Positions 22,122 through 30,244 of a stretch of DNA of 64,000 nt are shown piece by piece. The position numbers and the translations under genes were made by a program. Source of the DNA: Pseudomonas cedrina subsp. cedrina. Its GTDB lineage: Bacteria > Pseudomonadota > Gammaproteobacteria > Pseudomonadales > Pseudomonadaceae. The notes beneath the pieces are model-generated. The model was not told the DNA's origin, searched no databases, and worked only from the letters and a program-made list of their open reading frames with translations. Location of the stretch: contig NZ_MNPW01000008.1 in NCBI RefSeq assembly GCF_001983175.1, positions 299,408-363,407 of the forward strand, read 5' to 3'. The stretch's first letter is position 1, and every line of letters begins with the position of its first letter.

Positions 22122-22263
22122 CCAGTTTGTGGTAAAAGCGTAGCGAGCGAAGGTAAGACAAGGAAAAAACAGGCGAGGAAGCGGAGTTAACTGCTGTTAA
22201 TGAGCATTCCGAGCCTGTTTTTGACGCAGGATTACCGAGCGCAGTAGCTTTTACGCAAACTGG
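22122..22263. repeat. 142-bp imperfect palindrome (probable dispersed extragenic element)
   Basis: The outer arms CCAGTTTG (22122-22129) and CAAACTGG (22256-22263) match perfectly. Moving inward, GTAAAAGC pairs with GCTTTTAC and AAAAACAGGC with GCCTGTTTTT, and the centre is GTTAAC-TGC-TGTTAA. The two halves align over nearly their whole length with small gaps. It codes for nothing visible. I recall similar sequences between genes in other pseudomonads but know no name for them, so repetition within this genome is an inference. Confidence 0.65.
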
Positions 22264-22334
22264 GACGAGTGTGGCTGTTAACAGGCATGGTCAACACTCA
22301 TTTTTAGATACAGGGATTTGTCCCTGGCCTGTTG

Positions 22335-22355
22335 AAACCGCCCTTTGGGTGGTTT
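22335..22355 (+). promoter_or_regulatory. Hairpin in the rpsO leader
   Basis: AAACCGCCC and GGGTGGTTT pair over 9 bp (one G-U) around TTT, ending 22 bases before the rpsO ATG. S15 represses its own translation by binding leader RNA structures in many bacteria, so this is a candidate binding site. Binding is not shown by the sequence. Confidence 0.45.
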
Positions 22356-22377
22356 CCTTAAAAAAAAGGATTGCCTC

Positions 22378-22647
22378 ATGGCTCTCGACGTTCAAGAAAA
22401 AGCACAAATCGTAGCTGACTATCAGCAAGCTGTTGGTGACACTGGTTCGCCAGAAGTGCAAGTTGCACTGCTGACCCACAACATCAACAAGCTGCAGGGT
22501 CACTTCAAGGCCAACGGTAAAGATCACCACTCCCGTCGTGGTCTGATCCGCATGGTAAACCAGCGCCGTAAGCTGCTGGACTACCTGAAAGGCAAGGATC
22601 TGGGTCGTTATCAGGCTCTGATCGGTCGCCTGGGTCTGCGTCGCTAA
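22378..22647 (+). CDS. rpsO: 30S ribosomal protein S15
   Basis: Primary 16S rRNA-binding protein of 89 residues beginning MALDVQEKAQIVADYQQ. It has the conserved DTGSPEVQVALLT, H-x3-H-x2-D-h-x2-R-type (KDHHSRRGL) and LLDYLKGKDLGRYQALIGRLGLRR segments. ATG 22378 after AAAAAGGA is the start; the frame is open upstream but unrelated to S15. The 262-base gap from truB holds the palindrome and the leader hairpin. Confidence 0.98.
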   Translation: MALDVQEKAQIVADYQQAVGDTGSPEVQVALLTHNINKLQGHFKANGKDHHSRRGLIRMVNQRRKLLDYLKGKDLGRYQALIGRLGLRR

Positions 22648-22841
22648 TCAGCGATTGCGCTAGAGGTTGGTTGTCTGCCGTGTGCCAGTGGGATTCCCGC
22701 TGGCCCATGGCAGGCTCCCAGCCTCAAGTTTTATCTGGATACACGTTTTACCCTGGACGAGGGTCGGGCCGATTCCCGACATTGCCCAAGAATTTCGCAA
22801 GAAAACAAGTTCCCCAAGAGCCACAAAGAAGGTAGGACACC

Positions 22842-24947
22842 GTGAACCCGGTTATCAAAAAATTCCAGTTCGGTCAGTCGACCGTTACCCTCGAGACAGG
22901 CCGTATCGCCCGTCAAGCCTCCGGCGCAGTGCTGGTTACCGTTGACGACGACGTGACCGTATTGGTGACCGTTGTTGGCGCCAAGACCGCTGACCCGAGC
23001 AAAGGCTTTTTCCCTCTGTCCGTTCACTACCAGGAAAAGACTTACGCTGCCGGTAAGATCCCTGGCGGTTTCTTCAAGCGCGAAGGCCGTCCTTCCGAGA
23101 AAGAAACCCTGACTTCCCGACTGATCGACCGTCCGATCCGTCCGCTGTTCCCAGAAGGCTTCATGAACGAAGTGCAGGTTGTCTGCACCGTCGTTTCCAC
23201 CAGCAAGAAGACCGATCCGGACATCGCTGCGATGATCGGTACCTCGGCTGCCCTGGCTATCTCCGGCATTCCTTTTGATGGCCCGATCGGCGCTGCCCGC
23301 GTTGCTTTCCACGAAAGCACCGGCTACTTGCTGAACCCGACTTACGAGCAACAGAAAGCATCGAGCCTGGACATGGTCGTTGCCGGTACCTCGGAAGCCG
23401 TGTTGATGGTTGAATCGGAAGCCAAAGAGCTGACCGAAGACCAGATGCTGGGCGCCGTACTGTTCGCCCACGACGAGTTCCAGGTGGTGATCAACGCCGT
23501 CAAGGAACTGGCCGCTGAAGCTGCCAAGCCAACCTGGACCTGGGCTCCACAGCCTGAAGCCACCGAGTTGCTGGCCGCTATCCGCGCCGAGTTCGGCGAC
23601 GCGATCTCCCAGGCCTACGCCATCACCGTCAAAGCCGACCGTTACGCTCGCCTGGGCGAGCTGAAGGACCAGGTCGTCGCCAAGCTGTCCGGTGAGGAAG
23701 GTCAGCCTTCTTCCAGCGAAGTCAAAGCGGCTTTCGGTGAAATCGAATACCGCACCGTTCGCGAAAACATCGTTAACGGCAAGCCACGTATCGACGGCCG
23801 CGACACTCGCACTGTACGTCCGCTGAACATCGAAGTCGGCGTTCTGCCGAAGACTCACGGTTCGGCGCTGTTCACCCGTGGTGAAACCCAGGCACTGGTT
23901 GTCGCGACCCTGGGCACCGCCCGTGACGCACAGCTGCTGGACACCCTGGAAGGCGAGAAAAAAGACCCGTTCATGCTGCACTACAACTTCCCTCCGTTCT
24001 CGGTGGGCGAGTGTGGTCGCATGGGTGGTGCCGGTCGTCGTGAAATCGGTCACGGCCGTCTGGCCCGTCGTTCGATCGCCGCGATGCTGCCGGCTGCCGA
24101 CGTGTTCCCGTACACCATCCGCGTCGTGTCGGAAATCACCGAGTCCAACGGTTCCAGCTCCATGGCTTCGGTCTGCGGTGCCTCCCTGGCATTGATGGAC
24201 GCCGGTGTGCCGATGAAGGCACCGGTTGCCGGTATCGCCATGGGCCTGGTTAAGGAAGGCGAGAAGTTCGCCATCCTGACCGACATCCTGGGCGACGAGG
24301 ATCACCTCGGCGACATGGACTTCAAGGTAGCCGGTACCGCCAAAGGTGTGACCGCGCTGCAGATGGACATCAAGATCAAGGGCATCACCGAAGAGATCAT
24401 GGAGATCGCCCTGGGCCAAGCCCTGGAAGCGCGCCTGAACATCCTCGGTCAGATGAACCAGATCATTGGTCAGTCGCGTACCGAGCTGTCGGAAAATGCT
24501 CCGACCATGATCGCGATGAAAATCGACACCGACAAAATCCGTGATGTCATCGGTAAAGGCGGCGCGACCATCCGTGCGATCTGCGAAGAAACCAAGGCTT
24601 CGATCGACATCGAAGACGACGGCTCGATCAAGATCTTCGGCGAGACCAAGGAAGCTGCAGAAGCTGCCCGCCAGCGCGTTCTGGGCATCACCGCGGAAGC
24701 CGAGATCGGCAAGATCTACGTCGGTAAGGTTGAGCGCATCGTCGACTTCGGCGCATTCGTCAACATCCTGCCGGGCAAGGACGGTCTGGTTCACATCTCC
24801 ATGCTGAGCGATGCCCGCGTTGAGAAAGTGACCGACATTCTCAAAGAAGGCCAGGAAGTGGAAGTGCTGGTACTGGACGTGGACAACCGCGGCCGTATCA
24901 AGCTGTCCATCAAGGACGTAGCAGCAGCCAAGGCTTCGGGCGTTTAA
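22842..24947 (+). CDS. pnp: Polyribonucleotide nucleotidyltransferase (PNPase)
   Basis: Phosphorolytic 3'-5' exoribonuclease and degradosome component. It starts at GTG 22842 (behind GAAGGTAGG), giving MNPVIKKFQFGQ and 701 residues. Two RNase PH-like domains flank an alpha-helical linker. The second has the GRRDIGHGRL-type active-site segment, here GAGRREIGHGRLARR. A KH domain (IGKGGATIRAICEE, about 563-580) and a C-terminal S1 domain (GKIYVGKVERIVDFGAFV) close the protein. rpsO-pnp linkage is conserved in gammaproteobacteria. Confidence 0.98.
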   Translation: MNPVIKKFQFGQSTVTLETGRIARQASGAVLVTVDDDVTVLVTVVGAKTADPSKGFFPLSVHYQEKTYAAGKIPGGFFKREGRPSEKETLTSRLIDRPIRPLFPEGFMNEVQVVCTVVSTSKKTDPDIAAMIGTSAALAISGIPFDGPIGAARVAFHESTGYLLNPTYEQQKASSLDMVVAGTSEAVLMVESEAKELTEDQMLGAVLFAHDEFQVVINAVKELAAEAAKPTWTWAPQPEATELLAAIRAEFGDAISQAYAITVKADRYARLGELKDQVVAKLSGEEGQPSSSEVKAAFGEIEYRTVRENIVNGKPRIDGRDTRTVRPLNIEVGVLPKTHGSALFTRGETQALVVATLGTARDAQLLDTLEGEKKDPFMLHYNFPPFSVGECGRMGGAGRREIGHGRLARRSIAAMLPAADVFPYTIRVVSEITESNGSSSMASVCGASLALMDAGVPMKAPVAGIAMGLVKEGEKFAILTDILGDEDHLGDMDFKVAGTAKGVTALQMDIKIKGITEEIMEIALGQALEARLNILGQMNQIIGQSRTELSENAPTMIAMKIDTDKIRDVIGKGGATIRAICEETKASIDIEDDGSIKIFGETKEAAEAARQRVLGITAEAEIGKIYVGKVERIVDFGAFVNILPGKDGLVHISMLSDARVEKVTDILKEGQEVEVLVLDVDNRGRIKLSIKDVAAAKASGV

Positions 24948-24974
24948 TTACCCCTGAGCGTTACGCTGAACAAG

Positions 24975-24998
24975 AGGACTCTTCGGAGTCCTTTTTTT
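24975..24998 (+). terminator. Rho-independent terminator after pnp
   Basis: AGGACT, loop CTTCGG, AGTCCT and seven T, 27 bases after the pnp stop. It ends the long nusA-pnp transcription unit. Confidence 0.9.
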
Positions 24999-25051
24999 AT
25001 GGCTTCAGGAAAATGCCGAGAAATCAGGTGCTTACTGAGCGGTAAAAAGCC

Positions 25052-25091
25052 GCAACTTGCATGCAGTGGTGATTGGCATCATGCAAGTTGC
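25052..25091. promoter_or_regulatory. Perfect 12-bp inverted repeat upstream of the BON gene
   Basis: GCAACTTGCATG (25052-25063) and CATGCAAGTTGC (25080-25091) are exact reverse complements separated by 16 bases. They lie about 70-105 bases upstream of a sigma54-like promoter, the usual distance for a bacterial enhancer-binding protein site. The sequence is unlike the CbrB operator, and I do not recognise the regulator. Confidence 0.6.
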
Positions 25092-25157
25092 ACGATTCCG
25101 GGAATTTCGCATTTTCATAACGCATTGATTTATAAGGTTTTAATTGCGCGGCATGAC

Positions 25158-25175
25158 TTGGCACATTGCCTGCAA
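25158..25175 (+). promoter_or_regulatory. Sigma54-type promoter of the BON-domain gene
   Basis: TTGGCACATTGCCTGCA matches the RpoN consensus, with GG (25160-25161) and GC (25172-25173) exactly 10 bases apart and only the first T of the -12 element changed to C. Predicted transcription start is near 25185, leaving a leader of about 60 bases. Apart from this promoter and the inverted repeat, I see nothing else in the 297-base pnp-BON gap beyond the pnp terminator. Confidence 0.6.
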
Positions 25176-25244
25176 CATCCCTGTTAGCGCTGCAGTGTCG
25201 AGGTTTAGGTACTGCGGTCTTTTAATAAAACAGGAGTTACTCGT

Positions 25245-25865
25245 ATGAAGAAGTTCGCTCTCGCTACTGCTACCGCTCTGACTCTGGCCATGGGTGCTAA
25301 CGTAGCCTTTGCTCAGACTTCCCAAGCCCCTATGACTCTGGCGGCCGGCGAAGCCACCCAGGCTAAGGAAAGCGTTTCGGATACTTGGATCACCACCAAA
25401 GTCAAAGCTGACCTGCTGACTGAGAAAGGCATCCCAGGTTCGGACATCAAGGTTGAAACCAACAAAGGCGTGGTTTCCCTGTCTTCCGACGTAGCCATCT
25501 CGAACGCGCAGAAGGCTACCGCTGTAGCGATCACCAAAAAAATCAAAGGCGTGACCGCTGTTTCCGCTGACGGCCTGCTGGCTGGCGGTGCTACCAAGGC
25601 TGACGGTATCGACAAAACCAAAGGCGCAGCCCATAACGCTGGCGAGGCGACTAGCGATACCTGGATCACCACCAAAGTAAAAGCTGACTTGGTTACCGAG
25701 AAAGGTATTCCTGGTACCGACATTAAAGTCGAAACCAACAAAGGTGTTGTCTCCCTGTCGTCCTCTACTGCCGTGACTGAAGCGCAGAAAGAAACCGCAG
25801 TAGCGATCACCAAGAAGATCAAAGGCGTTAAAGCTGTATCGGCCGACGGCCTGAAAGCAGAGTAA
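25245..25865 (+). CDS. Secreted protein with two near-identical BON domains (OsmY-like)
   Basis: A 206-residue protein with a clear signal peptide cleaved near residue 23 (MKKFALATATALTLAMGANVAFA). Two BON domains follow, each beginning SDTWITTKVKADL and ending KKIKGV-x-AVSADGL. They are identical at 58 of 67 aligned residues, so they come from an internal duplication. BON proteins such as OsmY are periplasmic, often stress-induced, and bind membranes or outer-membrane proteins. The role of this one is not known. A GGAG precedes the ATG. The upstream sigma54-type promoter is unusual for this family. Confidence 0.85.
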   Translation: MKKFALATATALTLAMGANVAFAQTSQAPMTLAAGEATQAKESVSDTWITTKVKADLLTEKGIPGSDIKVETNKGVVSLSSDVAISNAQKATAVAITKKIKGVTAVSADGLLAGGATKADGIDKTKGAAHNAGEATSDTWITTKVKADLVTEKGIPGTDIKVETNKGVVSLSSSTAVTEAQKETAVAITKKIKGVKAVSADGLKAE

Positions 25866-25971
25866 CGCTCAACAGTTCGTCTGAACTAGAAGGCGGCGGC
25901 AACGAGTGAGTTAGATATCCACTCAATGCACCTCACAGGTTCATGCGACCGACCACACGGATGTGGTCATT

Positions 25972-26006
25972 ACAGGCCCCGGCACTTGTGTCGGGGCCTG
26001 TTCTAT
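25972..26006 (+). terminator. Terminator after the BON gene
   Basis: ACAGGCCCCG (25972-25981) and CGGGGCCTGT (25992-26001) form a perfect 10-bp stem, followed by TCTATT. Confidence 0.8.
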
Positions 26007-26044
26007 TGTGGGCTTGGCTCGAAGTCTTGAGACCGACAAAGATC

Positions 26045-26135
26045 AATGTGGGAGCTGGCTTGCCTGCGAAAGCATCACCTCAGTTCAGCTGATTGACCGA
26101 GGTGTCTGCATCGCAGGCAAGCCAGCTCCCACATT
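26045..26135. repeat. REPIN, copy A (two inverted REP sequences)
   Basis: The 5' arm GTGGGAGCTGGCTTGCCTGC is mirrored exactly at the 3' end, with a middle containing CATCACCTCAGT and ACCGAGGTG. The core TGTGGG-to-CCCACA distance is 87 bases, the same as copy B at 36981. This matches the REPINs of P. fluorescens strains, mobilised in trans by RAYT transposases. It lies in the gap between two convergent genes. Confidence 0.9.
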
Positions 26136-26155
26136 TGGACAAGCATCGCTCGTAG

Positions 26156-29074
26156 TTACTCGGCATCCAGATGCATCGGCGTGACCACCCGACCATCTTT
26201 TTCAGCCTGCCCCAACTGCGCATCAATGAAGTACACCCGGTCATCCTCCAACTGGCCTTTATCCACCAGGTAATCCTTGATGGTGCTGGCCCGGTCCTGG
26301 CCCAGTTGGCGCAGTAACACATCACTGGCGCTCCAGAACTTGATCACGCCGTCACGAAGCCTCGCACTGCGTTCGTCGCTGCTCAGGTCCTTCCACTCGG
26401 CCGGCGGTTGTTGTTTCAGGCGGGTGCGGTAGATGCCTTCGAGCAAGGGCGCCTTTTCTTTTTCGGGTACGACAAGCAGCGACGCCTGGGCGGGCACCTT
26501 GTCGCCACGTCGCTGGAGGATCTTGTAGTAGTTGTATTGGTATTCACGTTCCAGTCGCTGTGCAGCGAGGAACGGGCCATCGCTGCTGGCGGCGGCAGTG
26601 CCTTCGATTTCCAGGCGCAGTGCTGGACGTTCTTTCAAGGCCTTGGCCAGGGTGTTCAAGGCGCCCTCGGCGTCCTTGTTCAACTCGCTGGAGCCTGCGG
26701 CAAACGACACACTACCGAGGTCTTCCGAGCCCCCGCCGGTCACCAGCCCGCCTATGAACTTGAAGGGCGCCGTTGCCGCGCGCACCACCAGATTACGCAG
26801 GGTCTGCCATACAATCGGCATTACGCTGAATTGCGGGTTATTCAGGTCGCCTGTCACGGGCAACTCAAGGGTGATCTTGCCATTCGAATCCTTGAGCAGC
26901 GCGACTGCCAGGCGAATCGGCAAGTCCACCGCATCGGCGCTGTCGACTTTCTCACCCAGTTGCAATTGCTCGACCACCACTTTGTTCTCGGCCTTCAACT
27001 GGCCCTTGGTAATCACATAGTGCAGGTCGAGGTTCAAGCGTCCCTTGCGGATACGGAACCCGGCGAACTTGCCGGAATAGGGGGTCAGGGTGGTCAGTTC
27101 GACACGTTTGAAACTGGTGGCAATGTCCAGCGCCGCCATGGGATCGAACGGGTTCACGCTGCCTTTGATGGTAACCGGCGCATAGCGGTCGACCTTGCCC
27201 TTGATATCAACGCTAGCCGGTTTGGCCTGGCGGCTATCAATCGTGCCGATCTGCCCGTTGAGCTGTTGAATGGCGGTGGCGAAGTTTGGTGTAAGGCTGA
27301 AGTCGGCAAAGTTGGCCGAACCGTCGTTGATCGCGATCTGCCCGATACGGATGCCCAGGGGCTTTTCCTTGCTGGCAGGCTTGGCGCTTTTGTCGGCCGG
27401 TTGAGGGATCAACAGGTCATCGACGTTGGTGGTACGGTCATCGTTGATCATGAAGCGCGCATAGGGCTGCAGCAGGTTGACCTTGTCGATCGACAGGCTA
27501 TCGCCGTGCTGGTAGTTGACGCCTTCGAGCACCAGTCGCTGCCATTTGACGAAGTCGCGGGTCTTGAGGGTGTCCAGCGTATGCAACTGGTCGACCTGCG
27601 CCCGTCCCGTGATCTGCAGCTTCAAAGGATCAGTGCTTTTCAGGTCGACATCGAGATTGCTGCCGAGCATGCCGCTGCGCAGTTCCAGGCGGATGAAGGG
27701 GCTGATATAGGACTGGGCAACCCGCAGGTCGATGTCCTGGGTATTCACCTTCAGCTTGGCGCTGACCGGGTTGAGGTTGACCGCGCCGCTCGCCTGGAGC
27801 TTGCCTTGCTTGCCCAGGCCCGTGTCGACCTTCAAGGTGAAGGGGCTCTGGTTGAGGCTATCGAAATTCTGCACATCGACATTCAACGGGCCCAGTTCCA
27901 GCGCGACCGCAGGCTTGGCCCGGCGGTCTGCCAGGTGCACCTGATAGTTACGCAGTTGCACATCCTTGAGCAGCACTTGCCAGGGCTTGCCTGGTGCGGC
28001 GGGTTCAGCTTTTGGCGAGTCGGCAGTGGCTGGCGCGGTGGTGGGTTCCGGCGCCTTGGCGGGTTTGTTGGGTTGGCTGGCGAACAGTTTTTGCCAATCC
28101 AGTTGGCCGTCGGCCTCAAGGGCCGCCCAGGTTTCCAGTTTGTTGCTGCGGATCTTGCCAACCACCACCTGCTGCTTGGCCAGGTCCACTGTGGTCTCGC
28201 TGATATCCAGGCGTTCCAGGCGTACCAATGGACGACCGTCCGGTGCCTTCATGGCAAAGGGCGCAATGCTGGCGGCGGTGTTGGTCAGGTTCAGCTCGGT
28301 CTCCTTGGCCAGGCTGAACTTATATTCAGTGCTGAAGTTGAGCACACCATCTTCCAGCACCAGGGGCAGCGCGTCGCGTACATAGGGCCACCAGGCTTTC
28401 ATCTTGCCATCGGTGACCTTCAAGGTGCCTTCGGAGGTGATCGGCACCAGGCTGAAGTTGCCTTTCCAGTCGATCTGCCCGCCTTCAGGCCCGGCTGCCA
28501 CCAGCGTCATGTCGGCATTGTCTTCCGGCAGGGTACTGAGGTTTTTCAGTTCGAAGTCGAGGGTGTCATAAAGGAATTCGATGGGCTCGCTCGGGCGCAA
28601 GTCCTGGAAGTGCACATAGCCGCCCGCCAGCTTGATGCTGTCGATACGCAACGGAAACGGTTTGGCATCAGGATCGGCCGGGGTTGGCTCGCTGGGTGGC
28701 AGCTTGAACAGCTGCGCCAGGTTCAGCTGGCCGGACTTGTTGAACAGCAGCTCGGTCTTGGGCTTGTCCAGTTGTACGTCAGCCAGGTGCAGGGCGCGGG
28801 TCCATAGGCTGTCGATCTGCAGGTTGGCGTAGAGACGCTCGAAACCCACCTGTTCCTTGCCGGGCTCACCGATTTTCAGCCCCCATGCCGTCACTTCCAG
28901 GCTGAACGGGTTTAGCTCGATCCGCTCGATCCGCGCCGGCACCGTGGCGTAATTGGCCAGTTGCTGGTTGGCAATGCGAAGCGCGATACCGGGGAGAATC
29001 AAAAAGCCCAGCAGGCTATACAGGGCAAGGGCAGTCAACAAAGCGCCAGCGGCGCGGATCAATCCTTTGGGCAT
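26156..29074 (-). CDS. Large DUF748 / AsmA-like envelope protein
   Basis: A 972-residue protein with one N-terminal membrane segment (about 7-33, LLTALALYSLLGFLILPGIAL). It is followed by a very long beta-rich region of repeating amphipathic strands typical of DUF748/AsmA-like proteins (for example RIERIELNPFSLEVTAWGLKIGEP in two halves). A Pro/Ala-rich linker lies near 300-330. From about residue 785 a segment resembles an OmpA-like fold: SVSFAAGSSELNKDAEG and LRLEIEGTA, then much later RASTIKDYLVDKGQ. Related proteins are thought to work in envelope lipid handling, but the function here is not established. It is probably anchored in the inner membrane and exposed to the periplasm. Confidence 0.85.
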   Translation of the reverse strand: MPKGLIRAAGALLTALALYSLLGFLILPGIALRIANQQLANYATVPARIERIELNPFSLEVTAWGLKIGEPGKEQVGFERLYANLQIDSLWTRALHLADVQLDKPKTELLFNKSGQLNLAQLFKLPPSEPTPADPDAKPFPLRIDSIKLAGGYVHFQDLRPSEPIEFLYDTLDFELKNLSTLPEDNADMTLVAAGPEGGQIDWKGNFSLVPITSEGTLKVTDGKMKAWWPYVRDALPLVLEDGVLNFSTEYKFSLAKETELNLTNTAASIAPFAMKAPDGRPLVRLERLDISETTVDLAKQQVVVGKIRSNKLETWAALEADGQLDWQKLFASQPNKPAKAPEPTTAPATADSPKAEPAAPGKPWQVLLKDVQLRNYQVHLADRRAKPAVALELGPLNVDVQNFDSLNQSPFTLKVDTGLGKQGKLQASGAVNLNPVSAKLKVNTQDIDLRVAQSYISPFIRLELRSGMLGSNLDVDLKSTDPLKLQITGRAQVDQLHTLDTLKTRDFVKWQRLVLEGVNYQHGDSLSIDKVNLLQPYARFMINDDRTTNVDDLLIPQPADKSAKPASKEKPLGIRIGQIAINDGSANFADFSLTPNFATAIQQLNGQIGTIDSRQAKPASVDIKGKVDRYAPVTIKGSVNPFDPMAALDIATSFKRVELTTLTPYSGKFAGFRIRKGRLNLDLHYVITKGQLKAENKVVVEQLQLGEKVDSADAVDLPIRLAVALLKDSNGKITLELPVTGDLNNPQFSVMPIVWQTLRNLVVRAATAPFKFIGGLVTGGGSEDLGSVSFAAGSSELNKDAEGALNTLAKALKERPALRLEIEGTAAASSDGPFLAAQRLEREYQYNYYKILQRRGDKVPAQASLLVVPEKEKAPLLEGIYRTRLKQQPPAEWKDLSSDERSARLRDGVIKFWSASDVLLRQLGQDRASTIKDYLVDKGQLEDDRVYFIDAQLGQAEKDGRVVTPMHLDAE

Positions 29075-29161
29075 GGGGCGGCGCCATCTATGTCAAACAG
29101 GAGTGCCTTGGAGTATGGCACGGCTTTTCGGTTCCGAAGCGCTGGGCCTTTGGGAAACCTC

Positions 29162-30178
29162 TTACAGCTGAAGTATCAAGGTTTTCAAAGGAGGCTGTTG
29201 ATCCTGCGAGGGAAAGTCCGCGCCAGGCGTCATGATTTCCCAGTTACGCACCGGGCGCCCGGCTTTTTCCGCACAGCGCAGCACCTGCTCACGCCAATCC
29301 TCCATACTGACTTTCGCCAGGTTGTTGCAGCAGATCAGCACGCCATTGTTGGCGGTGGCAAGCAGCGCCGGCTTGAGCAGGCTCTGGTAGTCGCGCAGCA
29401 GGTCGACGGTGCCGAACGCGCTTTTGGCCCAGGCCGGAGGGTCGAGCAGCACCAAGTCGTATTGGCGCTGCTCCAGGCGTGGATAACTGGGCAGCTTTTG
29501 CCCGCGCCGCTGGGTGATCGGCAGACCGGCCAGTTGGCGGATCGCCGGAAAGTAGTCGGACTGCACGAATTGCATGGTCGGCAACTGCGGGTTCAGCAGG
29601 CCATTTTCGCGGCCGATCGCCAGGTTGCCCTCGGCAAAATCCAGGTTGCATACCTCGCGGGCCCCCCCGGCGGCAGCGCTCAGGCCCACGCCGCAGGTGT
29701 AGGCGAACAAGTTCAGCACGCTTTTGCCGGCGCTGTGTGCCTTGACCCAACCCCGCGTGTTACGCAGATCCAGAAAGAGAAGCGGGTCTTGCCCCGCATG
29801 CCGCCCGCGCACGCGGTAATTGAGGCCCCATTCGTGGCCAATCAGATCGTCCAGCGCCGCGGGTTCGGCGCGGTATACCGTGTCTTCGCGGTCGATGCGC
29901 GAATTGCCACGGGAGCGGTCGTTGTACACCAGCAGCAGTTCCAGGCCCAAATGCTGGTTGACCTGCTGATGCAGGGCCAGCAGGTCTGCGCTTTCCAGGG
30001 CATTGTGGAAGCTCTGTACCAACAATTGCGGGCCATAGCGGTCGATGGTCAGGCCGCCGGCGCCTTCCTGGCTGCCATGGAACAGCCGGTAGCAGTCGGT
30101 GCCCTGGGCGTGCAACTCGCCGATCAGGTCTTGGCGATGGTCGAGGGCGGCGCGCAGCGCCTGATTCAAGGAAGACAT
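29162..30178 (-). CDS. Class I SAM-dependent methyltransferase, RlmI-like
   Basis: A 338-residue protein of the COG1092 group, which includes the 23S rRNA m5C1962 methyltransferase RlmI. The SAM-binding segment is VLNLFAYTCGVGLSAAAGGA, the acidic loop is NLDFAEGN, and the catalytic motif is VLLDPPAWAKS near 247. A cysteine pair (ICCNNLAK) follows. The N-terminal PUA domain of true RlmI seems replaced by a shorter domain, so the exact RNA target is uncertain. Confidence 0.82.
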   Translation of the reverse strand: MSSLNQALRAALDHRQDLIGELHAQGTDCYRLFHGSQEGAGGLTIDRYGPQLLVQSFHNALESADLLALHQQVNQHLGLELLLVYNDRSRGNSRIDREDTVYRAEPAALDDLIGHEWGLNYRVRGRHAGQDPLLFLDLRNTRGWVKAHSAGKSVLNLFAYTCGVGLSAAAGGAREVCNLDFAEGNLAIGRENGLLNPQLPTMQFVQSDYFPAIRQLAGLPITQRRGQKLPSYPRLEQRQYDLVLLDPPAWAKSAFGTVDLLRDYQSLLKPALLATANNGVLICCNNLAKVSMEDWREQVLRCAEKAGRPVRNWEIMTPGADFPSQDQQPPLKTLILQL

Positions 30179-30244
30179 GGAGCGCGCCTGGCTAAGTGAT
30201 GGATGGCAATGAGGGCGCGGAGTTTAGCAGCTATGCGACGTCGC

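Noticed and set aside
22731..24794. 687-codon minus-strand frame opposite pnp
   Set aside because: Antisense shadow; composition typical of reversed GC-rich coding DNA.
26408..28807. 799-codon plus-strand frame opposite the DUF748 gene
   Set aside because: The minus-strand protein has a membrane anchor and family features; the plus-strand product is Gln/Val/Gly-rich without domains.
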